A stretch of DNA of 64,000 nt from Clostridium sp. Marseille-P3244 (GCF_900120155.1 NZ_LT635549.1:1054001-1118000), one strand, 5' to 3'; positions 24,106 through 32,886 are shown, counted from the first letter of the stretch. Made by a program: numbers and translations. Notes: generated by a model not told the origin, from the letters alone.

Positions 24106-24865
24106 AGCGGTGATCTTTGACTGGGCCGGGACAACGGTAGACTTTGGATGTATGGCTCCCGTTCAGGCATTTCTGGAGGTGTTCAGACAGTACGGTGTCG
24201 AGCCCACCATGGAGGAAGTGCGGGAACCTATGGGGATGCTGAAGATCGATCATATCCGCACCATGCTGAAAATGCCCAGGATCAGGGAATGCTGGGAAAA
24301 GCAGCACGGGACTGAGCCGGGAGAAGAGGAGGCACAGCAGCTCTACAGCATTTTCGAGGAAAAGCTTCTGAGTATTCTTTCCTTCTATTCCGATCCGAAG
24401 CCGGGGGTTGTAGAGGCTGTGGCCAAACTCAGGAGGAGCGGTCTGAAGATCGGATCCACGACCGGATATACAGATAAGATGATGGAAATCGTCGTTCCTG
24501 CCGCGGCCGGGAAGGGATACGCGCCGGATGTCTGGTTCAGTCCGGACTCCACCGGGCAGAAAGGGCGGCCGTACCCGTACATGATCTTCCGTAATATGGA
24601 AGCCCTTGGGATCAAAAAAGTAAACAGGGTGCTGAAAGTCGGAGATACGGTCTCTGATATCAAAGAAGGAAGAAACGCCGGAGTCTGGTCTGCGGGGATC
24701 GTAGTGGGAAGTTCTGAGATGGGACTGACTCTGGAAGAGTACGAGGCTCTGTCTCCGGAAGAGAGAGCGGAAAAATGTGATGAGACAGCCCAGAAATTTC
24801 TTGACGCCGGAGCTGACAAAGTATTTTATACGATCGAGGATCTGACAGAATATCTCCTCGGATAA
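24092..24865 (+). CDS. phnX: Phosphonoacetaldehyde hydrolase (phosphonatase)
   Basis: A 257-residue HAD-superfamily enzyme that splits the carbon-phosphorus bond of phosphonoacetaldehyde into acetaldehyde and phosphate. The nucleophile is Asp10 in FDWAGTTVD. The cap domain carries the Schiff-base lysine at residue 51 in PMGMLKIDHIRTML, which distinguishes phosphonatases from ordinary HAD phosphatases. KIGSTTGYTDKMMEIV and VLKVGDTVSDIKEGRNAG complete the HAD motifs. With phnW this gives the bacterium phosphorus, nitrogen and carbon from 2-aminoethylphosphonate. A terminator follows. Confidence 0.96.
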   Translation: MKKIKAVIFDWAGTTVDFGCMAPVQAFLEVFRQYGVEPTMEEVREPMGMLKIDHIRTMLKMPRIRECWEKQHGTEPGEEEAQQLYSIFEEKLLSILSFYSDPKPGVVEAVAKLRRSGLKIGSTTGYTDKMMEIVVPAAAGKGYAPDVWFSPDSTGQKGRPYPYMIFRNMEALGIKKVNRVLKVGDTVSDIKEGRNAGVWSAGIVVGSSEMGLTLEEYEALSPEERAEKCDETAQKFLDAGADKVFYTIEDLTEYLLG

Positions 24866-24931
24866 GCAGAAAATAAGACGAAAAAGGCCCGGACCGGAAA
24901 GAAAAGAATCGGTGCCGATTTTACATGAAGG

Positions 24932-24988
24932 ACGCCATATCAGCGGGAAAATGCCGAAAAAGCCCGCAGATACGGCGTTTTTTATTTT
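24932..24988 (+). terminator. Terminator of the phosphonate operon
   Basis: ACGCCATATCAGCGGG (24932-24947) pairs with CCCGCAGATACGGCGT (24963-24978) with two mismatches, followed by TTTTTTATTTT. Confidence 0.88.
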
Positions 24989-25040
24989 ACATAGATTTAA
25001 CATACTGATGATTTTACATTTTACATTGCTTCTATATGAT
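24986..25040 (+). promoter_or_regulatory. Candidate PhoP-box repeats and promoter of the pst operon
   Basis: Four TTTACA/TTAACA words start at 24986, 24997, 25013 and 25020. The first two are 11 bases apart, the spacing of PhoP half-sites in Gram-positive bacteria. TTTACA at 25013-25018 can also serve as -35 for TATGAT at 25035-25040 (16-base spacer). This fits activation of pstS by the PhoP-like regulator encoded at 29566. The remainder up to 25155 is leader sequence. Confidence 0.5.
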
Positions 25041-25155
25041 GGATAGCGTCGACGGACGAAAGACGTCGCCGGGATGTGGCGGAAAGTAAAAACAGTAAAC
25101 ATACATCCTGATACATAGAAAGATAGTCTGAAACCAAAAAGGAGATTATGAGACA

Positions 25156-26070
25156 ATGAAAATGAAAAAGTTTATCGCAGTATTGGCAACTGTAAGTATG
25201 GTAGCAGCATTGGCAGTCGGATGTGGCGGCGGAAACGATGATACATCAGCAGAAGGCGACGCGGCGTCAACAGAAGAAGGCGGATCAGGCGAGTGGGACA
25301 GCACACAGACGATCTCTGTAGTATCCCGTGAGGAAGGATCCGGTACAAGAGGAGCTTTCACAGAGCTGTTCGGAGTGGTAGATGAAGATGACAATGATAT
25401 GACGACACTGGACGCTCAGGTTACAAATAACACATCTGTCATGATGACCACAGTTTCCGAGAATGAATATGCTATCGGTTACATCTCACTGGGATCTCTT
25501 GACGAGTCTCTTGTAAAAGCGCTCAAGATCGACGGAGCAGAGGCTACAGCTGAGAACATCGAAAACGGTTCTTATAAAGTGTCCAGACCGTTCAACGTAG
25601 CAGTAAAGAAAGGTGCTGACAACCCGGTAGCAACAGATTTCATGAGCTTCATCATGAGCACAGAAGGACAGGAAGTTGTATCCGCAGAAGGTTATATCCC
25701 GGTAGCTGATGTTACGGCTTATTCAGGAAGTGCTCCGGAAGGAAGCTGCGTGGTAGGAGGATCTTCTTCTGTATCACCGCTGATGGAGAAACTGATCGAG
25801 GCTTATGCAGAGGTGAACCCGAACGCTGATATTGAACTGCAGACAACAGACTCTACAACAGGTATGACATCTGCGATCGAAGGAAGCTATGATATTGGTA
25901 TGGCATCCAGAGAGCTGAAAGAGGAAGAGGCTGCAGAGCTTGACGGAACCGTGATCGCAACAGACGGTATCGCAGTAATCGTAAACCTGAACAACCCGAC
26001 AGAAGATATGACAGTTGACCAGGTGAAATCCATCTATGTGGGCGATGTCACCACATGGGACGCAATCTAA
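25156..26070 (+). CDS. pstS: Phosphate-binding lipoprotein PstS with circularly permuted domain order
   Basis: A 304-residue lipoprotein (signal segment, then VGCGGGNDD with the lipid-bearing cysteine). The mature part contains every PstS block in rotated order. Right after the linker comes ISVVSREEGSGTRGAFTELF (about residue 55), then YAIGYISLGSL and EGYIPVADV, which form the second half of normal PstS proteins. Only then, near residue 201, comes VGGSSSVSPLMEKLIEAYAE, followed by TGMTSAIEGSYDIGMASREL, TDGIAVIVNLNN and the end IYVGDVTTWDAI, normally the first half. The protein stops exactly where ordinary PstS runs on into the VVSRxxGSGTR block. It should still bind phosphate, since all ligand loops are present. 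Confidence 0.9.
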   Translation: MKMKKFIAVLATVSMVAALAVGCGGGNDDTSAEGDAASTEEGGSGEWDSTQTISVVSREEGSGTRGAFTELFGVVDEDDNDMTTLDAQVTNNTSVMMTTVSENEYAIGYISLGSLDESLVKALKIDGAEATAENIENGSYKVSRPFNVAVKKGADNPVATDFMSFIMSTEGQEVVSAEGYIPVADVTAYSGSAPEGSCVVGGSSSVSPLMEKLIEAYAEVNPNADIELQTTDSTTGMTSAIEGSYDIGMASRELKEEEAAELDGTVIATDGIAVIVNLNNPTEDMTVDQVKSIYVGDVTTWDAI

Positions 26071-26150
26071 GGTCTGAGGTTCAGGGATAAACGATAATTA
26101 CAGATAGAGACAGATAGAGCTTGAATTGAAAGGCTTTCCGCTTTAAGTTC

Positions 26151-26189
26151 ATGAGCCGGGCAGATGTAAGGTATGTCTTCCCGGCTCAT
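26151..26189 (+). other. Intercistronic hairpin between pstS and pstC
   Basis: ATGAGCCGGG (26151-26160) and CCCGGCTCAT (26180-26189) form a perfect 10-base stem without a T run. Such hairpins after a binding-protein gene commonly stabilise its mRNA and lower permease expression. The pstC ribosome site lies directly downstream. Confidence 0.7.
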
Positions 26190-26201
26190 TTGGAGGGAAA
26201 A

Positions 26202-27095
26202 ATGAAATCAAAAGCATGGACTGAGAAATTCATGCAGGGAGTATTTTTTGTCGCCGCGTGCGCGTCGGTGCTGGCGGTGATCCTCATTTGTGTATTCCTG
26301 TTCGCAAATGGGATCCCTGCAATGAGAGAGATAGGATTTGTAAAATTTATCACAGGAGAGATCTGGCGTCCGGGCAGTGACCAGTTCGGGATCCTCCCGA
26401 TGATCGTGGGAAGTCTCTATGTGACTGCGGGAGCGATCATTTTCGGAGTGCCGATCGGAATCCTGACTTCTGTATTCATGGCAATGTACTGCCCGAAACG
26501 GATCTATAAGCCGCTGAAGGCGGCTACCGAGCTTCTTGCCGGGATACCTTCGGTCATATACGGCTTTTTCGGGATCGTGGTGGTAGTTCCGATCATCCGG
26601 GATTTTGGACAGACACTCCGGTCCGCGGGGATCGTAAAGACCGCGGGAGACGGAAACAGTATCCTGACCGCGTCTCTGATCCTGGGTATGATGATCCTGC
26701 CCACCATCATCGGGACAACAGAGAGCGCCATGCGCGCCGTTCCTGCCCATTATTATGAAGGCTCACTGGCCCTTGGCGCGACGAAGGAGAGAAGTATCTT
26801 CCGGGTCATCATTCCGGCAGCAAAATCCGGTGTGATCGCGGGGATCGTGCTTGGGATCGGCCGTGCCATCGGCGAGACCATGGCGGTTATTATGATCGTC
26901 GGAAATCAGGCCCGTCTTACCGGAAGCATCCTCCAGGGGATCCGTACCCTCACCGGTAATATCGTAATTGAGATGGGATATGCCACCGGTCTCCACCGGG
27001 AAGCGCTGATCGCGACAGGTGTGGTACTGTTTGTATTTATCCTGATCATAAATTTCAGCGTAGCATTATTGAAGAGGGGGGCAGATCATGAGTAA
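26202..27095 (+). CDS. pstC: Phosphate ABC transporter permease PstC
   Basis: A 297-residue integral membrane protein with about six helices. Family marks are PMIVGSLYVTAGAIIFGVPI, AATELLAGIPSVIYGFFGIV and the ATPase-facing loop AVPAHYYEGSLALGATKERS, followed by GIGRAIGETMAVIMIVGN, the PstC/PstA glycine-rich helix. Start 26202 follows GGAGGGAAAA; the longer frame upstream would translate the hairpin. It overlaps pstA by eight bases. Confidence 0.93.
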   Translation: MKSKAWTEKFMQGVFFVAACASVLAVILICVFLFANGIPAMREIGFVKFITGEIWRPGSDQFGILPMIVGSLYVTAGAIIFGVPIGILTSVFMAMYCPKRIYKPLKAATELLAGIPSVIYGFFGIVVVVPIIRDFGQTLRSAGIVKTAGDGNSILTASLILGMMILPTIIGTTESAMRAVPAHYYEGSLALGATKERSIFRVIIPAAKSGVIAGIVLGIGRAIGETMAVIMIVGNQARLTGSILQGIRTLTGNIVIEMGYATGLHREALIATGVVLFVFILIINFSVALLKRGADHE

Positions 27096-27948
27096 TAAGA
27101 CAACAATCGGCGACAAGTTCAGGACATATCTGAAACATCCGGGTTCATTTATCGTGATGCTGCTCGTGATGCTGGCGGCGATCATCACATTCGCGGTGCT
27201 GATTTTCCTGATCGCGTATATTTTGGTCAACGGGCTGCCTCATATCAAGCCATCGCTCTTCTCCTGGGAATATACCTCTGAGAACGCATCGGTGGTGCCC
27301 GCGTTGATCAATACAATCATTATGACATTTTTATCCCTGCTGATCGCGGTGCCCTTCGGGATCTTTTCGGCGATCTTCCTTGTGGAATACGCGGGGAGGG
27401 GAAATAAATTTGTAGAGGTTATCCGTCTGACGACAGAGACACTCTCCGGTATCCCGTCTATCGTGTACGGACTTTTCGGAATGCTGTTCTTCGTCAATGC
27501 CCTGGGGTGGGGATTCTCCCTTCTGGCAGGTGCGTTTACACTGGCGATCATGATCTTACCGCTGATCATGAGGACAACAGAAGAGGCCTTAAAAGCGGTT
27601 CCGGACTCCTACCGGGAAGGCAGTTTCGGACTGGGCGCCGGCAAGCTGCGGACCGTGTTCCGTATCGTACTTCCGTCAGCCATTCCCGGCGTCCTGGCAG
27701 GCGTGATCCTGGCGATCGGCCGTATCGTCGGAGAGACTGCCGCTCTGATGTACACATCAGGAACCGTGGCTCAGATCCCGGATAGCATCATGGGATCCGG
27801 ACGTACACTGGCACTGCATATGTATAACCTGTCCAGCGAGGGACTTTACATGGACCAGGCGTATGCGACTGCGGTCATCCTTCTAGTTCTGGTAGTAGGG
27901 ATCAACGCGCTGTCAAGCGTGATCGCAAGAAAACTTACAAAAGCATAA
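27088..27948 (+). CDS. pstA: Phosphate ABC transporter permease PstA
   Basis: A 286-residue permease partner of PstC with about six transmembrane segments. Marks are INTIIMTFLSLLIAVPFGIF, TTETLSGIPSIVYGLFGMLF, the loop KAVPDSYREGSFGLGAGKLR and VILAIGRIVGETAALMYTSG. The start overlaps the end of pstC, so the two permeases are coupled. A REP-like palindrome separates it from pstB. Confidence 0.94.
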   Translation: MSNKTTIGDKFRTYLKHPGSFIVMLLVMLAAIITFAVLIFLIAYILVNGLPHIKPSLFSWEYTSENASVVPALINTIIMTFLSLLIAVPFGIFSAIFLVEYAGRGNKFVEVIRLTTETLSGIPSIVYGLFGMLFFVNALGWGFSLLAGAFTLAIMILPLIMRTTEEALKAVPDSYREGSFGLGAGKLRTVFRIVLPSAIPGVLAGVILAIGRIVGETAALMYTSGTVAQIPDSIMGSGRTLALHMYNLSSEGLYMDQAYATAVILLVLVVGINALSSVIARKLTKA

Positions 27949-27963
27949 ATGTGACGAAACTGT

Positions 27964-28024
27964 GAAAGGGGACACCGTAAAGTTGAATTGGGGACGTAGT
28001 CAAATTCAATTTTACTACGTCCCG
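27964..28024. repeat. REP-like palindrome E2 inside the pst operon
   Basis: GGGACGTAGT (27991-28000) pairs with ACTACGTCCC (28014-28023). A related unit, GGGGACACCGT, lies just before it. The GGGGAC...GTCCC ends match the REP family at 32.3-45.2 kb. It interrupts the pst operon without breaking a gene. Confidence 0.65.
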
Positions 28025-28044
28025 GAATAGAAGAGGTAGAAGAA

Positions 28045-28794
28045 ATGTCAAAGATTAGTATCAAGAATCTTGATTTATATTATGGGGATTTTAAAGCCCT
28101 CAAGGATGTAAATCTCGAGATCGAAGCGAATAAGATCACTGCGTTTATCGGGCCATCCGGCTGTGGTAAATCGACTCTTTTAAAGTCTATCAACCGCATG
28201 AACGACCTGGTAGAGGGATGCCGCATTGAAGGGGAGATCCTCCTGGACGGGCAGAATATTTTTAAAGGTATGGATGTGAATATGCTTAGGAAACGTGTGG
28301 GTATGGTATTCCAGAAACCCAATCCGTTCCCGATGAGCATTTATGACAATATCGCGTTCGGACCGCGAACCCACGGAGTCCATTCTAAGGCGAAGCTGGA
28401 TGACATTGTGGAGAAGTCCCTGCGGAACGCCGCCATCTGGGATGAATGCAAAGACCGTCTGAAAACCAGTGCTCTGGGTATGTCAGGCGGGCAGCAACAG
28501 AGACTCTGTATTGCCAGAGCACTGGCAGTGGAGCCGGAAGTCCTGCTCATGGATGAGCCGACTTCAGCGCTGGATCCCATCTCCACGTCTAAGATCGAAG
28601 ACCTTGCGATGGAGTTGAAAAAAGACTATACTATTGTCATGGTAACTCATAATATGCAGCAGGCAGTGCGTGTTTCGGACAATACAGCCTTCTTCCTGCT
28701 GGGAGAAGTTGTAGAATACAATGACACGGAAAAATTATTCTCAATACCGGCAGATAAAAGAACAGAAGACTATATCACAGGGAGGTTTGGTTAA
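28045..28794 (+). CDS. pstB: Phosphate ABC transporter ATPase PstB
   Basis: A 249-residue ATPase with the PstB pattern: [20 protein letters not shown], Walker [21 protein letters not shown], the Q-loop [40 protein letters not shown], Walker [17 protein letters not shown] and [17 protein letters not shown]. It drives PstC/PstA and also takes part in signalling of phosphate status to the Pho regulators through PhoU. Confidence 0.96.
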   Translation: MSKISIKNLDLYYGDFKALKDVNLEIEANKITAFIGPSGCGKSTLLKSINRMNDLVEGCRIEGEILLDGQNIFKGMDVNMLRKRVGMVFQKPNPFPMSIYDNIAFGPRTHGVHSKAKLDDIVEKSLRNAAIWDECKDRLKTSALGMSGGQQQRLCIARALAVEPEVLLMDEPTSALDPISTSKIEDLAMELKKDYTIVMVTHNMQQAVRVSDNTAFFLLGEVVEYNDTEKLFSIPADKRTEDYITGRFG

Positions 28795-28797
28795 ATT

Positions 28798-29466
28798 ATG
28801 CGGAACAGATTTGATATGCAGCTTCATCTTCTGGATGAGCAGCTTACACATATGGGAGAACTCTGTGAGACGGCCATCGCGAAAGCGACACAGGCCCTCA
28901 AGGAAGGCAGTATTGAGCAGGCAAAGATCGTCATCCGGGAAGATGAGGAGATCGATCAGTGCGAGAAAGATATTGAGAGACTGTGCTTAAAGCTTCTTCT
29001 CCAGCAGCAGCCGGTGGCAAAAGATCTGAGAAGGATTTCGGCGGCTCTTAAGATGATCACGGACATGGAGCGTATCGGTGATCAGACGGCTGATATCGCG
29101 GAGATCATTATTTCCTCTAAAGGGGTGGCAGCTACGGATGAGATCCATGTGATCGGAACCATGGCTTCGGAGGTCAGCAAAATGGTGCGTAACAGTGTGA
29201 CCGCCTATGTAAACCGGGATCTGGAGCTTGCCCGTGACGTGATGAAGGCAGACGATGCCATTGATCAGTATTTTGATGAAGTCCGGGATGAGATGATCGA
29301 GTTTATTAAGGAAGAGAAAGGCAAGAATGGAAGCAGGATTTTTGATCTGATCATGGTTACAAAATATCTTGAGCGTATCGGTGACCATGCTACAAATATT
29401 GCGGAGTGGGTAGAGTTTTCTATTACAGGTGTGCATAAAGACAGCGCGATCGTGCACGAGGATTAG
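28798..29466 (+). CDS. phoU: Phosphate signalling protein PhoU
   Basis: A 222-residue all-helical protein made of two PhoU repeats, each with an E/D-x3-D metal-cluster motif (IVIREDEEIDQCEKDIERLC, DVMKADDAIDQYFDEVRDEM). The sequences KDLRRISAALKMITDMERIG and MVTKYLERIGDHATNIAEWV are family signatures. It links the Pst transporter to the sensor kinase and prevents excess phosphate uptake. It follows pstB by three bases with GGGAGG as ribosome site. Confidence 0.95.
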   Translation: MRNRFDMQLHLLDEQLTHMGELCETAIAKATQALKEGSIEQAKIVIREDEEIDQCEKDIERLCLKLLLQQQPVAKDLRRISAALKMITDMERIGDQTADIAEIIISSKGVAATDEIHVIGTMASEVSKMVRNSVTAYVNRDLELARDVMKADDAIDQYFDEVRDEMIEFIKEEKGKNGSRIFDLIMVTKYLERIGDHATNIAEWVEFSITGVHKDSAIVHED

Positions 29467-29565
29467 CGAGAGGTTCAGCAGTGTCCGCGGGACTGTGCGG
29501 CAGAAACAACGGAGTCCCGGTACCGGGCCGGCTGAAGGAGAATAGAGTAAGGAGAATCAAATAAG

Positions 29566-30240
29566 ATGATCTATTGTGTGGAAGACGACGACAACATTCG
29601 AGAACTTGTGATATATACACTGGAGACCACCGGGCTTAAGGCCAGGGGATTTGCGGACGGCGCTGCTTTTATGGAGGCGCTCGCATTTGACACGCCGGAA
29701 CTGATCCTGCTGGATATCATGCTCCCTGGTGACGATGGTCTTGAATTGCTCAAAAAGTTGAAATCATCTTCTAAGACAAAGGATATCCCGGTAATCATGG
29801 TAACGGCCAAGGGCTCGGAATATGACAAAGTCGTAGGTCTGGATTCCGGGGCGGATGACTATGTGACCAAGCCGTTCGGGATGATGGAGCTGGTCTCCAG
29901 GATCAAGGCTGTCTTAAGGCGCAGCGGCAAGGCGGAAGACAGGATGGATATGGAGACAGCAGGCGTTCATGTAAATGTGAAAAAACATGAGGTTACTGTA
30001 GACGGAAAAGAGATCACACTTACGCTGAAAGAGTTTGAGCTGCTGGAGAAACTGATGCGTAATCAGGGGATCGTCCTTACAAGAGATCAGCTCCTGACAG
30101 AGATATGGGGCTATGATTTTGACGGTGAGACCAGAACGGTGGATGTTCATATCAGAACACTGCGGCAGAAACTGGGAGCAAAAGGTGATATCATCCAGAC
30201 GGTCCGGGGCGTAGGGTACCGCATGGGCGGAGCAGCCTGA
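29566..30240 (+). CDS. phoP: PhoP/PhoB-like OmpR-family response regulator
   Basis: A 224-residue regulator. The receiver domain (1-118) has the acidic pocket EDDDN, phospho-acceptor Asp50 in LILLDIMLPGDDG, Thr in IMVTAKGSE and Lys in DDYVTKPFG. The DNA-binding winged helix (about 130-224) has LTLKEFELLEKLMRNQGIVL, RDQLLTEIWGYDFDGETRTV and VRGVGYRMG. Its position after phoU and before a matching kinase makes it the likely phosphate regulator acting on the TTTACA repeats before pstS. Confidence 0.9.
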   Translation: MIYCVEDDDNIRELVIYTLETTGLKARGFADGAAFMEALAFDTPELILLDIMLPGDDGLELLKKLKSSSKTKDIPVIMVTAKGSEYDKVVGLDSGADDYVTKPFGMMELVSRIKAVLRRSGKAEDRMDMETAGVHVNVKKHEVTVDGKEITLTLKEFELLEKLMRNQGIVLTRDQLLTEIWGYDFDGETRTVDVHIRTLRQKLGAKGDIIQTVRGVGYRMGGAA

Positions 30241-30294
30241 TAAGTCCGGAGCCGGAAACAGGAAAGAAAAGAAACGAGTACAGGATATTCGGGC

Positions 30295-31695
30295 ATGAAA
30301 AAGACAGAGTTGAAAAAACCCAAAAGTATGAAATGGAAGATACAGAAGAGCATGATGGCTATCCTTGCGGTGACATTTGTGCTCTTCTATGTCATTTTGT
30401 CACTTCTCCTCTACAGCCGCAATCTGTCTGTTCTGCAGACGGAGCTGAAGCAGGAAGCAAGATATATCCAGACGGCTATCAATATATCCGGAGCAGAATA
30501 TTTAAAGCAGATGGACGAAGTGGATATAGAGACAAGAGTGACACAGATCGCAGAAGACGGAGAGGTACTGTACGATTCCAGGCGGGACACAGACAGTCTG
30601 GAAAATCATAGTGGACGAAGAGAGGTTATAAGTGCCCTGGAGAATGGATCGGGAGAGGATATACGGAGGTCTGTCACAGTGGGACAGGATATGTATTATT
30701 ATGCTCTTTTGCTGAATGACGGTACGGTCCTGCGGGTGGCCAGGTCCATGGACAATCTGGTCAGTACTGCAGTTGCCCTGCTCCCGGTGATGGGTTCTCT
30801 GGCGATTCTGTTAGTCCTGCTGGCCATGCTCCTTGCGGCATGGCAGACAAGACGGCTGATCAAACCCATCAATGCGCTGGATCTGGAACATCCCCTGGAG
30901 AATGAGGTGTATGAGGAACTGAATCCTCTGCTGACGGCTATGGACAGACAGAATAAAGAAAAAGAAGCTGTAGCAAATATGAGGAAAGAATTTTCCGCCA
31001 ATGTATCTCATGAACTGAAGACGCCACTTACTTCTATTTCCGGATATGCGGAGATCATGAAGAACGGGATGGTCCGTCCGTCAGATATCCCGGTGTTTTC
31101 TGAGCGTATCTATAAAGAGGCCCGGAGGCTGATCACTTTAGTGGAAGATATTATTAAACTGTCCAAACTGGATGAAGAGTCGGTGGAAGTAGAGAAAGAA
31201 AACGTCGACCTGTTCGATCTGACCCGGGAGATTATCAGCAGGCTTTCACCGCAGGCCGCTCAGAAGAATATTTATATGGAACTGACCGGGGAACCGGTGA
31301 CATATTTCGGTATCCGCCAGATCCTTGATGAAATGATCTATAATGTATGTGAAAACGCAGTGAAATACAACAATGACTACGGACGGGTTTCCGTCTGGGT
31401 CGGAAATACGCTGGAAGGCCCCAAGGTGAGCGTGTCTGACACAGGGATCGGAATTCCCAAAGAACATCATGAACGTATTTTTGAGCGCTTTTACAGGGTC
31501 GACAAGAGCCACTCAAAAGAGAGAGGCGGAACAGGTCTGGGATTGTCTATCGTAAAACACGGAGCTTTGCTCCACGGAGCAAAGGTCAGTGTGGACAGTG
31601 CTCCGGGACGCGGGACCAAGATTGGGATTCAGTTTCCTAAGAATTCTTCCTCTTCGGATAATACTGAGAAAGAGTTAAAAGAAATTGACGGATAA
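30295..31695 (+). CDS. phoR: PhoR-like sensor histidine kinase
   Basis: A 466-residue membrane kinase. Two transmembrane helices flank an extracytoplasmic domain of about 120 residues (MMAILAVTFVLFYVILSLLL; GSLAILLVLLAMLLAAWQ). The cytoplasmic part has the phospho-acceptor His239 in FSANVSHELKTPLTSISGYA, then the ATPase boxes DEMIYNVCENAVKYNNDYGR, VSDTGIGIPKEHHERIFERF and GGTGLGLSIVKHGALLHG. It should phosphorylate the regulator encoded just before it. It lacks an obvious PAS domain between membrane and dimerisation helix, unlike Bacillus PhoR. Confidence 0.9.
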   Translation: MKKTELKKPKSMKWKIQKSMMAILAVTFVLFYVILSLLLYSRNLSVLQTELKQEARYIQTAINISGAEYLKQMDEVDIETRVTQIAEDGEVLYDSRRDTDSLENHSGRREVISALENGSGEDIRRSVTVGQDMYYYALLLNDGTVLRVARSMDNLVSTAVALLPVMGSLAILLVLLAMLLAAWQTRRLIKPINALDLEHPLENEVYEELNPLLTAMDRQNKEKEAVANMRKEFSANVSHELKTPLTSISGYAEIMKNGMVRPSDIPVFSERIYKEARRLITLVEDIIKLSKLDEESVEVEKENVDLFDLTREIISRLSPQAAQKNIYMELTGEPVTYFGIRQILDEMIYNVCENAVKYNNDYGRVSVWVGNTLEGPKVSVSDTGIGIPKEHHERIFERFYRVDKSHSKERGGTGLGLSIVKHGALLHGAKVSVDSAPGRGTKIGIQFPKNSSSSDNTEKELKEIDG

Positions 31696-31741
31696 GTGGA
31701 AATCCGCTACAATAACAACTGTGTTTAAGGAGGACATAGAT

Positions 31742-32260
31742 ATGGCAAATCCAGTGGTAACATTTGAAATGGAAAACGGGGATATTATGAAAGCGGAGCT
31801 CTATCCGGAGATTGCCCCGAACACAGTAAGGAACTTTATTTCTCTGGTCAATAAAGGATTTTATGACGGGCTGATCTTTCACCGGGTCATCCGGGGGTTT
31901 ATGATCCAGGGCGGGTGTCCAGACGGAACTGGCATGGGAGGCCCGGGATATACGATTAAAGGGGAGTTCGCTCAGAACGGTTTTGTGAACGACCTTGCCC
32001 ACGATCCGGGCGTGCTTTCCATGGCCCGCGCCATGCATCCTGATTCTGCGGGAAGCCAGTTTTTCATCATGCATGAAAAATCGCCTCATCTGGACGGAGC
32101 ATACGCTGCGTTCGGCAGGATTACAGAAGGTATGGATGTGGTAAACCGGATTGCGGAGACGCCTACAGATTATGGCGATCGTCCGCTTGAGCCACAGGTG
32201 ATGAAAAAAGTTACGGTTGAGCTGTTCGGCGAAGAGTATCCTGAGCCGGAGACAGTATAA
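31742..32260 (+). CDS. Cyclophilin-type peptidyl-prolyl isomerase
   Basis: A 172-residue cytoplasmic cyclophilin: GLIFHRVIRGFMIQGGCPDG carries the catalytic Phe-His-Arg strand, then GHDPGVLSMARAMHPDSAGS-like DPGVLSMARAMHPDSAGSQF with FFIMHEKSPHLDGAYAAFGR and EGMDVVNRIAETP. Start 31742 follows AAGGAGG; the longer frame overlapping the kinase gene adds residues unlike the family. It assists folding by cis-trans isomerisation of proline bonds. A terminator follows immediately. Confidence 0.94.
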   Translation: MANPVVTFEMENGDIMKAELYPEIAPNTVRNFISLVNKGFYDGLIFHRVIRGFMIQGGCPDGTGMGGPGYTIKGEFAQNGFVNDLAHDPGVLSMARAMHPDSAGSQFFIMHEKSPHLDGAYAAFGRITEGMDVVNRIAETPTDYGDRPLEPQVMKKVTVELFGEEYPEPETV

Positions 32261-32273
32261 AAAGATAAAAAAG

Positions 32274-32307
32274 GACAGACCCCAGTTTGCGGGCTCTGTC
32301 TTTTTTT
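32274..32307 (+). terminator. Terminator after the cyclophilin gene
   Basis: GACAGA-C-CCC (32274-32283) pairs with GGG-C-TCTGTC (32291-32300) and is followed by seven T. Confidence 0.85.
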
Positions 32308-32309
32308 AA

Positions 32310-32389
32310 TGGGGGCCGTGTACCTTTTAAAAAGTGCCTGTCCCCTTTTAAAAGGTACACGGCCCCGTTCACAGAATTTTCACAAAACC
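32310..32389. repeat. REP-like palindrome E3 at the end of the GNAT gene
   Basis: Perfect 17-base arms, GGGGCCGTGTACCTTTT (32312-32328) and AAAAGGTACACGGCCCC (32350-32366), around GTGCCTGTCCCC. Its right flank, read on the minus strand, is TTTTGTGAAAATTCTGTGAA and matches the flank of element E4 at 41108. The minus-strand gene ends inside this shared sequence. Confidence 0.85.
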
Positions 32390-32886
32390 TGATACTCCAT
32401 AATGTAATCATCCATGATAAATCCTCCTCCGATATCTGCTTCCTGAGTGTCAATGGTCTGAAACCCCAGATGGCGGTAAATACCGAGAGAATTGTTGTTA
32501 TGTTTATTGCAGGTGAGCCAGACTGCGGAATATCCCCGCTCCCGGCAGAGATCTGTCAGGAAATCAAATACACGGGTGGCCAGATGACGCCCCCGGTGGT
32601 CCTTCCTTATGTACAGTTTGCTCAGGAACAGTCTGCCGTCTTCACCCGGATGGATCCCGGTGTAGCCGCAGAACTCCCCGCTGTCAAAGATCTGGTAGTA
32701 TTCATACCCGTCGTCCAGCTGTTTTTTTAAGGCAGGATAGGACTGAAATTTTTCCACCATGTAGTCCACCTGATCTTTCCCGATAATGGGAGTGAAGTGT
32801 TCATTCCAGATGATACGGGCCAGATCAGCGATCTGACGGATCTGTTCATCCGTATCAGCTTTTTTTATCATCAATACTGTATCCAT
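32380..32886 (-). CDS. GNAT-family N-acetyltransferase
   Basis: A 168-residue acetyltransferase. The central LFLSKLYIRKDHRGRHLATR holds motif A (R/K-x-x-x-G-R/K type acetyl-CoA pyrophosphate loop), followed by VWLTCNKHNNNSLGIYRHLG, motif B with the N-x-x-SL-x-IYxxLGF pattern. The N-terminal IWNEHFTPIIGKDQVDYMVE resembles GNATs related to diamine or aminoglycoside acetylases, but the substrate is unknown. AGGAGGT lies 11 bases upstream. The last codons and the stop fall inside repeat E3, so the C-terminus may have been altered by the insertion. Confidence 0.85.
   Translation of the reverse strand: MDTVLMIKKADTDEQIRQIADLARIIWNEHFTPIIGKDQVDYMVEKFQSYPALKKQLDDGYEYYQIFDSGEFCGYTGIHPGEDGRLFLSKLYIRKDHRGRHLATRVFDFLTDLCRERGYSAVWLTCNKHNNNSLGIYRHLGFQTIDTQEADIGGGFIMDDYIMEYQVL

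Noticed and set aside
24062-25156. 364-codon minus-strand frame over phnX and the pst promoter region
   Set aside because: It runs through a terminator and promoter and mirrors phnX; composition is not protein-like.
29467-29565. Possible terminator or small gene between phoU and the response regulator
   Set aside because: No clean hairpin with a T run and no start with a ribosome site; it reads as ordinary spacer.
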